Shown in pieces: positions 56,401 to 64,000 of a stretch of 64,000 nt of DNA. How positions within the stretch are numbered: position 1 is the stretch's first letter; every line of letters starts with the position of its first letter. Made by a program: the position numbers and the translations under genes. Under the pieces are notes generated by a model. That model worked only from the letters and a program-made list of their open reading frames with translations. It made no database searches and was not told the DNA's origin. The stretch is from DASQLQ01 sp035629935 (GTDB taxonomy: Bacteria > Actinomycetota > CADDZG01 > WHSQ01), in NCBI GenBank assembly GCA_035629935.1, contig DASQLQ010000175.1, positions 3,842 to 67,841 on the forward strand. The letters run 5' to 3'.

Positions 56401-56937
56401 ATGAAGACACTTCGCCAGATCGTGACCGTTGCGACAACCGCTGCGCTACTCGTGATCTTCGTTCCGGCATCGACTTCTACGGCGTCTGCAGCCTGCTCGC
56501 GTGGGTGGGCGTATCGCGATGCGGAGACTTCCTTCGCTGCGAGGATCAACCATGCACGCGCTACGGCGGGACAAGGCAACCTCCGACTCGACAAAGAGTT
56601 GTCGAAGGCAGCTCGACGTCACACGAGGGAGATGCTCGAGAGCAACACGCTGTATCACACGCCGGCTCCCGCTCTCAAGAACCGCGTGACCAACTGGACA
56701 TGGCTGGGTGAGAACGTCGGCGTTGGAAACACCGTCGATTCGCTGCACGTCGCCTTCATGAACTCACCCGACCACCGCGACAACATCTTGTTCTCGAAGT
56801 TCCGTCACATTGGGATCGGCACCCGGATGCAGGGTGGACGCATGTGGGTGACGGTTCTTTTCGAAGCCAAGACCGATCCCGGCACGACGTTGCCGATGCC
56901 GACCTGCAAGGGCCTGATCTCCCTGAAGAGGAACTAG
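56401..56937 (+). CDS. Secreted CAP/SCP-domain protein 2
   Basis: This 178-residue paralogue of the preceding CAP gene has a signal peptide (residues 1-30, TASAA) and a CAP domain with FAARINHARATAGQGNLRLD, RHTREMLESNTLYHT and ENVGVGNTVDSLHVAFMNSPDHRDNIL. A longer C-terminal tail contains one Cys. The ATG follows GGGAGG. The leader lacks the riboswitch of CAP 1 but has nested inverted repeats, so the duplicates are controlled differently. It overlaps the convergent amidase gene by 4 bp. Confidence 0.87.
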   Translation: MKTLRQIVTVATTAALLVIFVPASTSTASAACSRGWAYRDAETSFAARINHARATAGQGNLRLDKELSKAARRHTREMLESNTLYHTPAPALKNRVTNWTWLGENVGVGNTVDSLHVAFMNSPDHRDNILFSKFRHIGIGTRMQGGRMWVTVLFEAKTDPGTTLPMPTCKGLISLKRN

Positions 56938-58649
56938 AGGTCGACGACGAACACCACGGGATCGGAGCTGGAAGAACCGTGATCCTTGTCCCGCCGGAAG
57001 AGTGCCGACGCCCGGAAGGTTCCGCCCTCGGTGGGAACGCCGAACTCGAATCGATAGCCACTGCCTTTGTCGAGAGGAACGCTCTCTGTGACCATGGGGA
57101 CGTATTCCGAGCCGTCGAAGTGCTCGATCTTCACGACCACCTCTTGATTGACGTGAGCCGGGGCTACCGCCCCGCTCAGGACGACTGCCTCGGTCCCCGG
57201 CGGATGGTGCGAGACGCCCGCGGTATCGGGAGTGCCTCCCTCCGCCTCTATCGTGACCGAAGGATCGATCAGCACGCGGGCAACGTCGCTCTGATCTCCC
57301 CAATGGTTGGTGTCTCCATCGTAGGCCGCGACCGCCTGAACGTTCCTTTCGGTGGCGATCTCGAACGCGAAAGCACCGTCGGAATCCGTGACCGTCTCGG
57401 GCCCCTGTCGCCACCGGCCTCCCGCGACCCGGTAGTAGACGTTCACCGGCCGGGCGCCCATGGGCGCCAGCTTCACGTCCGTGAGCGATCCCTCGAAAAC
57501 AGCCGGGTCGCCGTAGTCGGCATGCAGTGACCCAGATCTCAACTCGAGGAGCGATCCCGGCTTGCCTTTGCCCTTCAACGTCGCCACCTCTCGCCTGATC
57601 GTCGGTAAGCCTCTGTAGACAGTGGTGCCCGGGCATGCGGTCTGACCGGCGTCCCGGTGCCCCGAGATGTAGTGAAGCCTTCTGGCTCCGCCCCCTTCGG
57701 GATTGCGATACACGTGCCTTGCCTGAGGCACCAGATCGTGTCGATCGGTCTCCCACGCGAGGAGCTCTACGAGGGTCCGGCGCGCTGCCGGCTGAAGGTC
57801 GACCTGCGAGTAGTTGCCCATGAGGCTGATCCCGAGACTGCCCGAGTTGTAGTTGGCAACGTGTGCGCCCGCGACGACCTCCTGGTTGCCGTTCTCCGCG
57901 TCGTGTTTCTCCCACGGCCGGTACGGTCTCGCCCAACGTCCTTCGTACAGCGATCCATCGGGGGCGATGACGAAGTTGTATCCAACGTCACACCACCCTT
58001 GCCGGACCACGTGGTACCAGTAGATGGCTCGCATCGTCGCCTTCGGATGTTGGTCGAAGTTCTCTCCGGCGGTGTGATGAACGAAGATCTGCTGCAAGTC
58101 GAAGAACCGGCGCTTGCAACCTCCGGACTTCCGTTTGAGGGATTCGTCGGCCCCCCACTCCGCGCGCGTGATTATGCGCGGTTCGTTCGCGGCAGCCGCG
58201 GCGACCCTGGGGATGGTCACTTCACGTCGGGGCCCGTCCATGGTGTTCAGGTAGTCGAGGATCACGTCGGACACCCGGCCATGTGCCTTCCAATCGACGC
58301 TGACGGCAGCGTCCACGGACAACACTGCGGAGTAGTGACGGCCAAGCTTCTCCGCTGCCTCCGATCCGTGCACCTCCCGTGCGCGCTGCCAGAGCGATAC
58401 CTCGCCCGCCTCGGACACGGTGCGGAAACGGACGGTGGTGGAGCGGGGGCCGCGCCAGCTGAACATGATGTGCGTAGCCGAGAAATCCAGCGCCACGGGG
58501 TCCGGCGAACCGGTCGCGGACAGGTGCACGCTGCGCGACAGAGTGACCGGCACCGTTAACGTCCGTGTGGGAGCTGCCCACGACGTGGTCAATTGCCCCC
58601 CGACGAGGGCAACCACCAACCCGACTCGAACCACCAACCACGGCCTCAT
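56934..58649 (-). CDS. Exported PGRP-type N-acetylmuramoyl-L-alanine amidase
   Basis: This 571-residue secreted enzyme has a signal peptide (residues 1-25), an N-terminal beta-rich domain, and an amidase_2/PGRP domain at about 150-350. That domain opens IITRAEWGADE and has zinc ligands in IFVHHTAGEN (His) and SGHRDAGQTACPG (His and Cys). Ig-like or beta-sandwich modules fill the remaining 200 residues. It cleaves the lactyl-peptide bond in peptidoglycan. TAGCAT lies 10 nt before the ATG on the reverse strand. Confidence 0.88.
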   Translation of the reverse strand: MRPWLVVRVGLVVALVGGQLTTSWAAPTRTLTVPVTLSRSVHLSATGSPDPVALDFSATHIMFSWRGPRSTTVRFRTVSEAGEVSLWQRAREVHGSEAAEKLGRHYSAVLSVDAAVSVDWKAHGRVSDVILDYLNTMDGPRREVTIPRVAAAAANEPRIITRAEWGADESLKRKSGGCKRRFFDLQQIFVHHTAGENFDQHPKATMRAIYWYHVVRQGWCDVGYNFVIAPDGSLYEGRWARPYRPWEKHDAENGNQEVVAGAHVANYNSGSLGISLMGNYSQVDLQPAARRTLVELLAWETDRHDLVPQARHVYRNPEGGGARRLHYISGHRDAGQTACPGTTVYRGLPTIRREVATLKGKGKPGSLLELRSGSLHADYGDPAVFEGSLTDVKLAPMGARPVNVYYRVAGGRWRQGPETVTDSDGAFAFEIATERNVQAVAAYDGDTNHWGDQSDVARVLIDPSVTIEAEGGTPDTAGVSHHPPGTEAVVLSGAVAPAHVNQEVVVKIEHFDGSEYVPMVTESVPLDKGSGYRFEFGVPTEGGTFRASALFRRDKDHGSSSSDPVVFVVDL

Positions 58650-58730
58650 GAAGTCGTGAATGCTACGGAAATGGTGCTCATACCGATAGAGACATGTGGG
58701 GAAACGCCAGGCTCGGCCTGCTTGTGGCGA

Positions 58731-58750
58731 ACCCTCTTATAGGAGTGCTA
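58731..58750 (+). promoter_or_regulatory. Operator-like element, module 1
   Basis: This 20-bp element (ACCCTCTTATAGGAGTGCTA) ends 9 nt before the GTG of the first Na/Pi-like gene. It is 18/20 identical to the element at 60143-60162 before the second copy. CTCTTATAGGAG within it is a near-perfect palindrome with one mismatched pair. The rest of the 110-bp gap upstream shows nothing else clear. Confidence 0.6.
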
Positions 58751-58759
58751 AAAGGGTGA

Positions 58760-59872
58760 GTGCAAACTAACCGAGCCAATGCGCGAAGCGACGGCGCTCG
58801 ATATCTGAGATTGGTCATCGGGATCGGACGTTGGGCCGCTACCCTCTTCCTCTTCATCGGAGCGATCCAGGTTCTCAAGACGGGCGCAGGCGAGCTCGAC
58901 ATCCTCGACGCCGGCGGCCGCTTTACTGCCAGCGCTCTCTCGACCTTGGGGTTGGGCTGGATCGGTGCCATGCTCACGCTCTCGGGCTCACCCGCGGTGG
59001 CCACTGCTCTGACTCTCCGCGCTACCGGAGCCATCGGCGAAGTACAGGCATTCACCATGGTGACCGGGGCGCGGATGGGGGCCGCCTTCGTCGTTCTACT
59101 GGTGGCTGTTCTCTTCGCCTCCCGCCGAGCGGAGGGCCAGCGGATGGCCCCGATATCCACCGCCGTGATGACGCTCGTGATCACTGCAACCATGTACGTT
59201 CCCGGAGCCTTGATAGGCCTAGGGATCCTGGGATGGGATTCCTTCAAAGGCGTCCGTCTCCAATCGCCTCCTACCTTCACGGGATTCCTGGATGCCGTCT
59301 ACGACCCCATCCTCAGCCGGATCGAATCGTGGCCTCCGGCCATCCTGTTCGTGGGGGGCCTTGTCTTATTGGTCGTTTCGTTCAAGTTGCTCGATTCCAT
59401 GGTTCCCGAGTTCGACGAGAAACGACTGTCCGACTCGGTTATGAAGCGCCTGCGATCCAAGTGGCCGATGTTCTTCCTCGGGATCGGGATCGTGATCGCG
59501 ACGTTGTCCGTGTCGGTCGCGTTAACCGTTCTGATCCCGCTTGTCGGGAAGGGTTACCTCAAGAGGGAAGACCTAGTGCCCTACATCATCGGGGCCGATA
59601 TCGGGACCCTGGTGGACAAGCTCCTGATCGCCTTTTTGGTCGGCGCGGGGACGATCAATCCGGCGTCCCCCGTTCGAGTCATACTCGCCGAGTTGGTAGG
59701 TGTAACCATCATGGGTCTAGTGATCATGGGCTTCATCTATATCCCGTTCCGAAGGGCCATCTGGAGGTTCCAGCGGCAGATGGTCCGAAGCAAACCTCGA
59801 CTTGCAGCCTTTACGGGCGCTCTCTTCGTCATACCGATCGCTCTGATCGTGGTGGGTGTCGTCACGACATGA
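58760..59872 (+). CDS. Na/Pi-cotransporter-like membrane protein, module copy 1
   Basis: This 370-residue protein has about eight hydrophobic helices and two inverted-repeat-like halves: TLGLGWIGAMLTLSGSPAVATALTLRATGAI and SVSVALTVLIPLVGKGYLKREDLVPYIIGADIGT. The second half resembles the GANIGTT end of Na/Pi cotransporters (NptA/SLC34 fold). The family's QSSSA sodium/phosphate motif is replaced by SGSPA and SVSVA, so the substrate may differ. The GTG start at 58760 follows an operator-like element. Its TGA overlaps the RHH gene's ATG. About half identical by eye to the copy at 60173. Confidence 0.75.
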   Translation: MQTNRANARSDGARYLRLVIGIGRWAATLFLFIGAIQVLKTGAGELDILDAGGRFTASALSTLGLGWIGAMLTLSGSPAVATALTLRATGAIGEVQAFTMVTGARMGAAFVVLLVAVLFASRRAEGQRMAPISTAVMTLVITATMYVPGALIGLGILGWDSFKGVRLQSPPTFTGFLDAVYDPILSRIESWPPAILFVGGLVLLVVSFKLLDSMVPEFDEKRLSDSVMKRLRSKWPMFFLGIGIVIATLSVSVALTVLIPLVGKGYLKREDLVPYIIGADIGTLVDKLLIAFLVGAGTINPASPVRVILAELVGVTIMGLVIMGFIYIPFRRAIWRFQRQMVRSKPRLAAFTGALFVIPIALIVVGVVTT

Positions 59873-60123
59873 AGAGAGACGCCGACGCACACGTCACCCT
59901 GAAGATCCCGAGACCCCTCTACGAGGCCCTCAAGCAGGTGATCGAAGGATCGGGTTTCCACTCGGTCACCGAGTTCGCCGTCTACGTGCTGCGAGACCTG
60001 GTCTCGCACCGGCGAGACCCCTCCGCCCCGGCCCTCAAAGCGCCGGAGAGTGACGTGGAGGCCCTGAAGCCGGACGAGATAGAGGCCATCCGCAAGCGTC
60101 TGGAGTCCCTCGGTTACCTGTAA
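59869..60123 (+). CDS. Small ribbon-helix-helix (CopG-like) protein, module copy 1
   Basis: This 84-residue protein has an RHH core [38 protein letters not shown] read as strand-helix-helix at residues 8-46. A variable linker and a conserved C-terminal helix end in LESLGYL. RHH dimers bind DNA palindromes through the strand. Its ATG overlaps the transporter stop (ATGA). The palindrome ahead of each module is a natural target, making autoregulation the simplest hypothesis. It is nearly identical to the RHH at 61222 in its core and last 20 residues. Confidence 0.82.
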   Translation: MKRDADAHVTLKIPRPLYEALKQVIEGSGFHSVTEFAVYVLRDLVSHRRDPSAPALKAPESDVEALKPDEIEAIRKRLESLGYL

Positions 60124-60142
60124 AGACTGAGGGTCGAGAACC

Positions 60143-60171
60143 ACCCTCCTATAGGAGTGTTATAACACTCC
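60143..60171 (+). promoter_or_regulatory. Operator/promoter of module 2: overlapping palindromes
   Basis: The 20-bp element shared with module 1 is at 60143-60162. It contains a perfect 12-bp palindrome CTCCTATAGGAG (60146-60157), which overlaps a perfect 18-bp palindrome, GGAGTGTTA/TAACACTCC (60154-60171). TATAAC (60161-60166) ends 6 nt before the ATG at 60173, so the promoter would be leaderless and buried in the operator. Confidence 0.65.
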
Positions 60172-60172
60172 G

Positions 60173-61222
60173 ATGCGCTTCGCTTGGTGGGTCCTCAAGT
60201 TTCTCCTCGCCTTATTCCTCTTCGTCGGGGCTCTGCAGGTGATGAAGACGGGCGCCGGAGGGATAGGCGCCTTGCAACACGGGGGCCTACTGGTGAAGAA
60301 CGCCGGTTCCACGTTGGGGCTTGGCTGGTTGGGCGCGCTCCTGGTCCTATCGGGCTCCCCGATCGCAGCTTCCGCCCTTTCCCTCGTCGCCTCGGGCGCC
60401 ATCGACGAGATCGAAGGTTTCACGATGGTCACCGGGTCGAGGCTGGGCGCGGCGTTCGTCGTGCTGCTCGTCGCTGTGATCTACGCGTTGCGCGGAGGCG
60501 AAGGCAAGCGGATGGCTCCCGTGTCCACCGCGGTGATGGCGTTATCGACGACGGCATTGATCTATGTCCCCGGCGCAGTGGTCGGCTTCGCTCTGTTGAA
60601 ATGGGGGCCGTTCGCACAGCTGAAGCTGACCTTCCCCGGTCAATTCAGCGATCTGGTGGATCTCGTGTTCGGCCCCCTGCTCGAGCGGATCGAAAACCTT
60701 CCAGCGATCCTCCTCTTCGTGGGCGGGCTGGGGCTGCTCTTGGTCGCCTTCAAGTTGATCGACTCCGTAGTTCCCGAGATGTCGGGAGAATCGATCGAGC
60801 GGAACCGATTGTCCTGGCTCAGTGGCAAATGGACGATGTTCGGACTCGGCTGTCTCGTTGCCCTGATCGCGATGTCAGTGTCGGTCGCGCTGACCGTGCT
60901 GGTCCCCCTTGTAGCTAAGGGATACGTGAAACGCGAGGACATACTTCCGTACATCATGGGCGCGAACATCACGACATTGGGAGACACACTCTTGGCGGCG
61001 TTCCTGCTCCATTCACCGGCCGCGGTCAGGATCGTCCTCGCCGGGATCATCGGGACGAGCCTCATCAGCATCCTGATACTCGCCTTCGCTTATCCACAGA
61101 TCCGCCGAGGGATATGGAAGTTCCAACGACAGGTAGTGAAGAGCAAGCCGCGCCTGGCAGCCTTCACTGCGGCCTTATTCGCAGTTCCTGTGGCTTTGAT
61201 CGTCATAGCGGGGGTGGTCTAG
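60173..61222 (+). CDS. Na/Pi-cotransporter-like membrane protein, module copy 2
   Basis: This 349-residue paralogue of the protein at 58760 has the same repeat halves (STLGLGWLGALLVLSGSPIAASALSL; SVSVALTVLVPLVAKGYVKREDILPYIMGANITT). Here the second half keeps GANITT, closer to classic Na/Pi transporters than copy 1 (GADIGT). The QSSS motif is again absent. It has a conserved C-terminal basic stretch KFQRQVVKSKPRLAAFT. Its stop overlaps the GTG of its own RHH partner by one base. Confidence 0.77.
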   Translation: MRFAWWVLKFLLALFLFVGALQVMKTGAGGIGALQHGGLLVKNAGSTLGLGWLGALLVLSGSPIAASALSLVASGAIDEIEGFTMVTGSRLGAAFVVLLVAVIYALRGGEGKRMAPVSTAVMALSTTALIYVPGAVVGFALLKWGPFAQLKLTFPGQFSDLVDLVFGPLLERIENLPAILLFVGGLGLLLVAFKLIDSVVPEMSGESIERNRLSWLSGKWTMFGLGCLVALIAMSVSVALTVLVPLVAKGYVKREDILPYIMGANITTLGDTLLAAFLLHSPAAVRIVLAGIIGTSLISILILAFAYPQIRRGIWKFQRQVVKSKPRLAAFTAALFAVPVALIVIAGVV

Positions 61223-61470
61223 TGCCGAAAGAAGGAAGCGACAACCAGGTCACTCTGAAGATCCCACGACCTCTGTACGAGGCTCTGAAACAGGTCATCG
61301 AGGGCTCGGGGTTCCATTCCGTGACCGAGTTCGCCGTTTACGTCCTCCGCGATCTCGTCTCTCACCGGAAGGGCGTGACCGACAAGGCCCCCGAGGCCGA
61401 CGTGGAGGCCCTCAAGCCGGACGAGATCGAGGCCATCCGCAAGCGCCTCGAGTCTTTGGGGTATCTCTAG
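61222..61470 (+). CDS. Small ribbon-helix-helix (CopG-like) protein, module copy 2
   Basis: This 82-residue RHH protein starts at GTG 61222, overlapping the transporter stop (TAGTG). The segment [20 protein letters not shown] to RDLVSHR and the last 22 residues ([22 protein letters not shown]) match copy 1 almost residue for residue. Only the short linker differs ([10 protein letters not shown] versus RDPSAPALKAPES). Conservation is much stronger than in the transporter partner, suggesting both RHH proteins recognise the same DNA and may heterodimerise. Confidence 0.82.
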   Translation: MPKEGSDNQVTLKIPRPLYEALKQVIEGSGFHSVTEFAVYVLRDLVSHRKGVTDKAPEADVEALKPDEIEAIRKRLESLGYL

Positions 61471-61479
61471 CTATTCCGC

Positions 61480-61485
61480 TACACT
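61480..61485 (+). promoter_or_regulatory. Possible promoter of the glutamate importer
   Basis: TACACT (61480-61485) lies 10 nt before the ATG at 61496, with TTGGGG (61456-61461) 18 bp upstream inside the end of the RHH gene. If used, the leader is 3-4 nt long. Evidence is limited to this spacing. Confidence 0.35.
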
Positions 61486-61495
61486 CCGCGAACCA

Positions 61496-62248
61496 ATGGC
61501 GGTACAAAAAAACGGGCATCTGGTCGAGATCGACCACGTCACGAAGAGCTTCGGGTCGAACGTCGTTTTAGACGACGTCAGCCTGTCGATCAGTCGCGGG
61601 GAAGCGATCGTGATCGCAGGAGTCTCGGGCTCGGGGAAATCGACGATGCTGCGCTGCATCAACGGTCTCGAGACGGTCGATTCCGGCGACGTTCGGTTCG
61701 ACGGGCAATCCATCACGGGGGCCGGCAAGGGGATCTTCGCCCTGAGGGCCGAGATGGGGATGGTGTTCCAGCAGTTCAACCTCTTCCCTCACAAGACCGT
61801 CTTCGACAACATCACCCTGGGCCCCATCGAGGTGAAAGGCGTCTCCGAGAAGGAAGCCGCCGAGCGGGCCAAGAAGCTCTTGGAGCGCGTTGGCATCCCG
61901 GAGAAGGCAGACCAGTATCCTGCGGACCTATCCGGGGGACAGCAGCAGCGGGTCGCCATCGCTCGGGCGCTTGCGATGGAACCGAAGCTGATGCTGTTCG
62001 ACGAACCGACGTCGGCGCTCGACCCCGAGATGATCCGGGAGGTCCTCGACGTGATGCGGGACCTGGCGCGCGAGGGCATGACGATGATCGTCGTGACTCA
62101 CGAGATGGGATTCGCTCGGGAGGTGTGTGACCGGATCGTGTTCATCGACGAAGGAAAGATCGTCGAGGAAGGGAGCCCGGAGGAGTTCTTCAACAACGCC
62201 CAGAGCCAGCGGGCACGAGATTTCGTAGACAAGATCCTGCATCACTGA
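61496..62248 (+). CDS. gluA: Glutamate-type ABC transporter ATPase
   Basis: This 250-residue polar-amino-acid ATPase has Walker [11 protein letters not shown]-loop [14 protein letters not shown], signature [15 protein letters not shown], Walker [15 protein letters not shown] and switch His in VVTHEMGFA. The order ATPase, binding protein, permease, permease is that of actinobacterial gluABCD, which supports glutamate (or glutamine) as substrate. The symbol is by synteny. Confidence 0.88.
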   Translation: MAVQKNGHLVEIDHVTKSFGSNVVLDDVSLSISRGEAIVIAGVSGSGKSTMLRCINGLETVDSGDVRFDGQSITGAGKGIFALRAEMGMVFQQFNLFPHKTVFDNITLGPIEVKGVSEKEAAERAKKLLERVGIPEKADQYPADLSGGQQQRVAIARALAMEPKLMLFDEPTSALDPEMIREVLDVMRDLAREGMTMIVVTHEMGFAREVCDRIVFIDEGKIVEEGSPEEFFNNAQSQRARDFVDKILHH

Positions 62249-62279
62249 TGATGAAGGAAGAAATGGAAGGGGGAATCGC

Positions 62280-63197
62280 ATGCAGAGTGTAAGGAAATGG
62301 CGTGGGCTCGTAGCCGCGCTGTCCATGGTCGCGCTTCTTGGTGTGGCCTGTGGTGGAGGTGAAGAGGAGCCGACGGATCCCGGCGCTGGAGCAGAGGAGC
62401 CGGAAGAGTTCCCGGCCGGTTCCACGATGGCGAAGTTGCAGGAAAAAGGCACGATCAAGGTGGGCGTCAAGTACGACGTTCCGCTCTTCGGATTCAAGAA
62501 CCCGCAGTCGGGTGAGGTCGAAGGTTTCGACGTCGATCTCGCGCAGCGGGTGGCAGACGAGCTGGGCGTCGAGCTTAAGACGGTCGAGGCCATCTCGGAC
62601 AACCGCATCCCCTTCCTCCAGGAAGGTACGGTCGACCTCGTCTTCTCCACCATGACGATCACGACCGACCGGGATGCAGAGATCGACTTCTCCCGGCCGT
62701 ACTTCATCGCTCACGGACGGGTCCTGGTACCCGGAGATTCCGACGTTAAGAGCATCAAGGACCTCGGCGAAGGGACGACGACCTGCACGGCCCTCGACTC
62801 GACCTACGAGACGACGGTCATTCCCAAGCAGGCGCCCGACACCGAGATCAAAGCACTCGGCAGCTACTCGGAGTGCTTCGCACAGCTGCAGCGGGGCTCG
62901 GTCGACGCTCTGATCACCGACAACGTGATCCTGGCCGGCTTCCTACAGCAGGACGACAGCATGGCAATCGTCGGTGAGGACCTCACCACGGATCCATACG
63001 GTGCCGGCATCAAGGAAGGCGACACCGAGTTCGCTGACTTCGTTTCGGGCGTGCTGGACGAGACGCTCGAGGACGGCACGTGGCAGGACCTGTACGACAA
63101 CTGGGTCGGCCAGTACACCGGTGATGAAGCAGAAGACCCCACCGACTGGACGCTCGAGCAAGCACTAGAGACGTACCCCTGCGTCGAGACCTGCTAG
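62280..63197 (+). CDS. gluB: Glutamate-type substrate-binding lipoprotein
   Basis: This 305-residue lipoprotein has lipobox LLGVAC with Cys24 and an acidic linker (GGGEEEPTDPGAGAEEPEE). The SBP_bac_3 domain follows: IKVGVKYDVPLFGFKNP, VEGFDVDLAQRVADELG, and VDLVFSTMTITTDRDAEIDFS with the ligand-binding Arg. The C-terminal tail carries a Cys pair (YPCVETC). The ATG follows AGGGGG. It delivers amino acid to the two permeases downstream. Confidence 0.88.
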   Translation: MQSVRKWRGLVAALSMVALLGVACGGGEEEPTDPGAGAEEPEEFPAGSTMAKLQEKGTIKVGVKYDVPLFGFKNPQSGEVEGFDVDLAQRVADELGVELKTVEAISDNRIPFLQEGTVDLVFSTMTITTDRDAEIDFSRPYFIAHGRVLVPGDSDVKSIKDLGEGTTTCTALDSTYETTVIPKQAPDTEIKALGSYSECFAQLQRGSVDALITDNVILAGFLQQDDSMAIVGEDLTTDPYGAGIKEGDTEFADFVSGVLDETLEDGTWQDLYDNWVGQYTGDEAEDPTDWTLEQALETYPCVETC

Positions 63198-63226
63198 CAG
63201 CAGCCTCGACAACGGACTAAGAGACG

Positions 63227-63880
63227 ATGGAATTCTGGGAGGTGCTGCAACGGCACCTCCCAGAATTCGTTTCGGGGTTCTTAACAACACTCAAGATCGT
63301 CGCGGCGGCATTCCTGATCGCCGTGGTGGTCGGAACGTTCGTCGCGGCCTTCCGCGTAGCGCCATCGAAGTGGCTCAATCGCATCGGCAGCCTGTACGTC
63401 GAGTACTTCCGCAACATCCCTCTGTTGATCCTCGTTTTCATAATCTTTTACGGGCTCCCGGCCGAGCTGAACATCGACGAGACGATCGCCGGAATCGTTG
63501 GCCTGGGCCTCTACACCGCCGCCTACGTCGCCGAAACGGTTAGGTCGGGCGTCTTCGCGGTCGGTAAGGGCCAGATCGACGCGTCTCTCTCACTCGGCTT
63601 CACCTATTCGGCAACCCTGAGGCGCATAGTTCTCCCGCAAGCTTTTCGCACCGTCATCCCACCTCTGGGAAGCCTCACGATCGCCATGATCAAGAACTCC
63701 GCGGTCATCGGAGGGGCGCTTGCCGTGGCCGACCTATTGCACACCGCCCGCTTAGTGAACTCCGGCACGGCCAGGGTGCACGAGGCGTTCTTCTGGGCCG
63801 CAGTCGGCTATCTCATCCTGACGATCTCGGCAACGATCGTCGTGCGACGGCTCGAAACGAAGTTGGCGATCAGACGATGA
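63227..63880 (+). CDS. gluC: Glutamate-type ABC transporter permease 1
   Basis: This 217-residue HisM-type permease has five helices. It has FLTTLKIVAAAFLIAVVVGTF at the start, YVEYFRNIPLLILVFIIFYG, and the EAA loop QIDASLSLGFTYSATLRRIVLPQAFR that contacts the ATPase. The ATG overlaps the end region of its own leader without a clear Shine-Dalgarno. Its stop overlaps the next permease (ATGA). Confidence 0.88.
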   Translation: MEFWEVLQRHLPEFVSGFLTTLKIVAAAFLIAVVVGTFVAAFRVAPSKWLNRIGSLYVEYFRNIPLLILVFIIFYGLPAELNIDETIAGIVGLGLYTAAYVAETVRSGVFAVGKGQIDASLSLGFTYSATLRRIVLPQAFRTVIPPLGSLTIAMIKNSAVIGGALAVADLLHTARLVNSGTARVHEAFFWAAVGYLILTISATIVVRRLETKLAIRR

Positions 63881-64000
63881 CGTTCTTCCTGGCGCAGGGC
63901 GGGGGGGCATCGGTCGGCTGGTTCGAGTTCCTTTTCGCTCCCGAGCGGTGGAGCTGGTTGTTCTCCGGCCGGAGTTTCGTCTTCCTCTTGGAGGGCCTGG
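63877..64000 (+). CDS. gluD: Glutamate-type ABC transporter permease 2, N-terminal fragment
   Basis: This frame opens at ATG 63877 overlapping the previous permease stop and runs off the window after 41 codons. The visible part (FEFLFAPERWSWLFSGRSFVFLLEGL) is the soluble N-terminus and the start of the first helix expected of a GluD-like permease. Assignment rests on position in the operon. Confidence 0.75.
   Translation, partial: MTFFLAQGGGASVGWFEFLFAPERWSWLFSGRSFVFLLEGL

Overview
The window is a dense, high-GC (roughly 60-65 % by eye) bacterial chromosome segment with no rRNA, tRNA, insertion sequence, prophage or CRISPR that I can see. The gene set points to the Actinomycetota. It includes a class E-type sortase with an LPATG substrate, an amt-glnK-glnD cluster, a gluABCD-type glutamate importer, a DUF222/HNH gene behind a Gram-positive LexA box, many acyl-CoA dehydrogenases, an LLM flavoenzyme, a PknB-like kinase and no outer-membrane genes. 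An uncultured or deep-branching member is plausible, but no marker gene here fixes the class.

Layout. 1-8.4 kb: housekeeping and metabolic genes (CBS fragment, SRPBCC, gamma-glutamyltransferase-like, DUF2231, YchF-like GTPase, SDR, arginase, TerC, EamA, aldo/keto reductase). 8.4-13.2 kb: a divergent pair around a perfect 24-bp palindrome, followed by a phosphoesterase-patatin-acyl-CoA synthetase operon. 13.4-16.4 kb: cell-surface locus (LPATG protein, sortase, FN3 membrane protein). 16.4-28.1 kb: acyl-CoA and lipid catabolism (thioesterase, MaoC, hydrolase, two paired ACADs, SDR, phosphotriesterase-like enzyme, an ACAD10/11-like kinase plus dehydrogenase pair, an LLM-SCP2 fusion). 28.2-40.2 kb: one tightly coupled run of twelve genes in which a TetR regulator leads a LIV-type ABC importer with three uncharacterised membrane or exported proteins, then an alcohol dehydrogenase, a P450 and an Old-Yellow-type reductase. 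40.3-48.4 kb: acyl-CoA ligase, epimerase-like VOC protein, a membrane-anchored sigma-like factor opposite a LuxR-type/RTX pair, and zwf-pgl. 48.4-54.1 kb: SOS-controlled HNH gene, a repeat-rich spacer, and amt-glnK-glnD. 54.1-58.6 kb: receptor kinase, a c-di-GMP-I (GEMM) type riboswitch in front of a CAP protein, a second CAP protein and a PGRP-type amidase. 58.7-61.5 kb: a tandemly duplicated two-gene module, Na/Pi-cotransporter-like membrane protein plus small ribbon-helix-helix protein, each copy preceded by the same operator-like palindrome. 61.5-64 kb: glutamate-type ABC importer.

The strongest candidates for something new are the duplicated transporter/RHH module with its shared operator, a dispersed intergenic hairpin family with compensatory stem changes, and the LIV importer with three novel membrane partners. 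The window also has a recurrent start architecture in which a TANNNT -10 hexamer sits 6-7 nt from the start codon. This is the signature of leaderless mRNAs and it includes three very short divergent promoters. Two genes (livF, glnD) appear to need CTG start codons.
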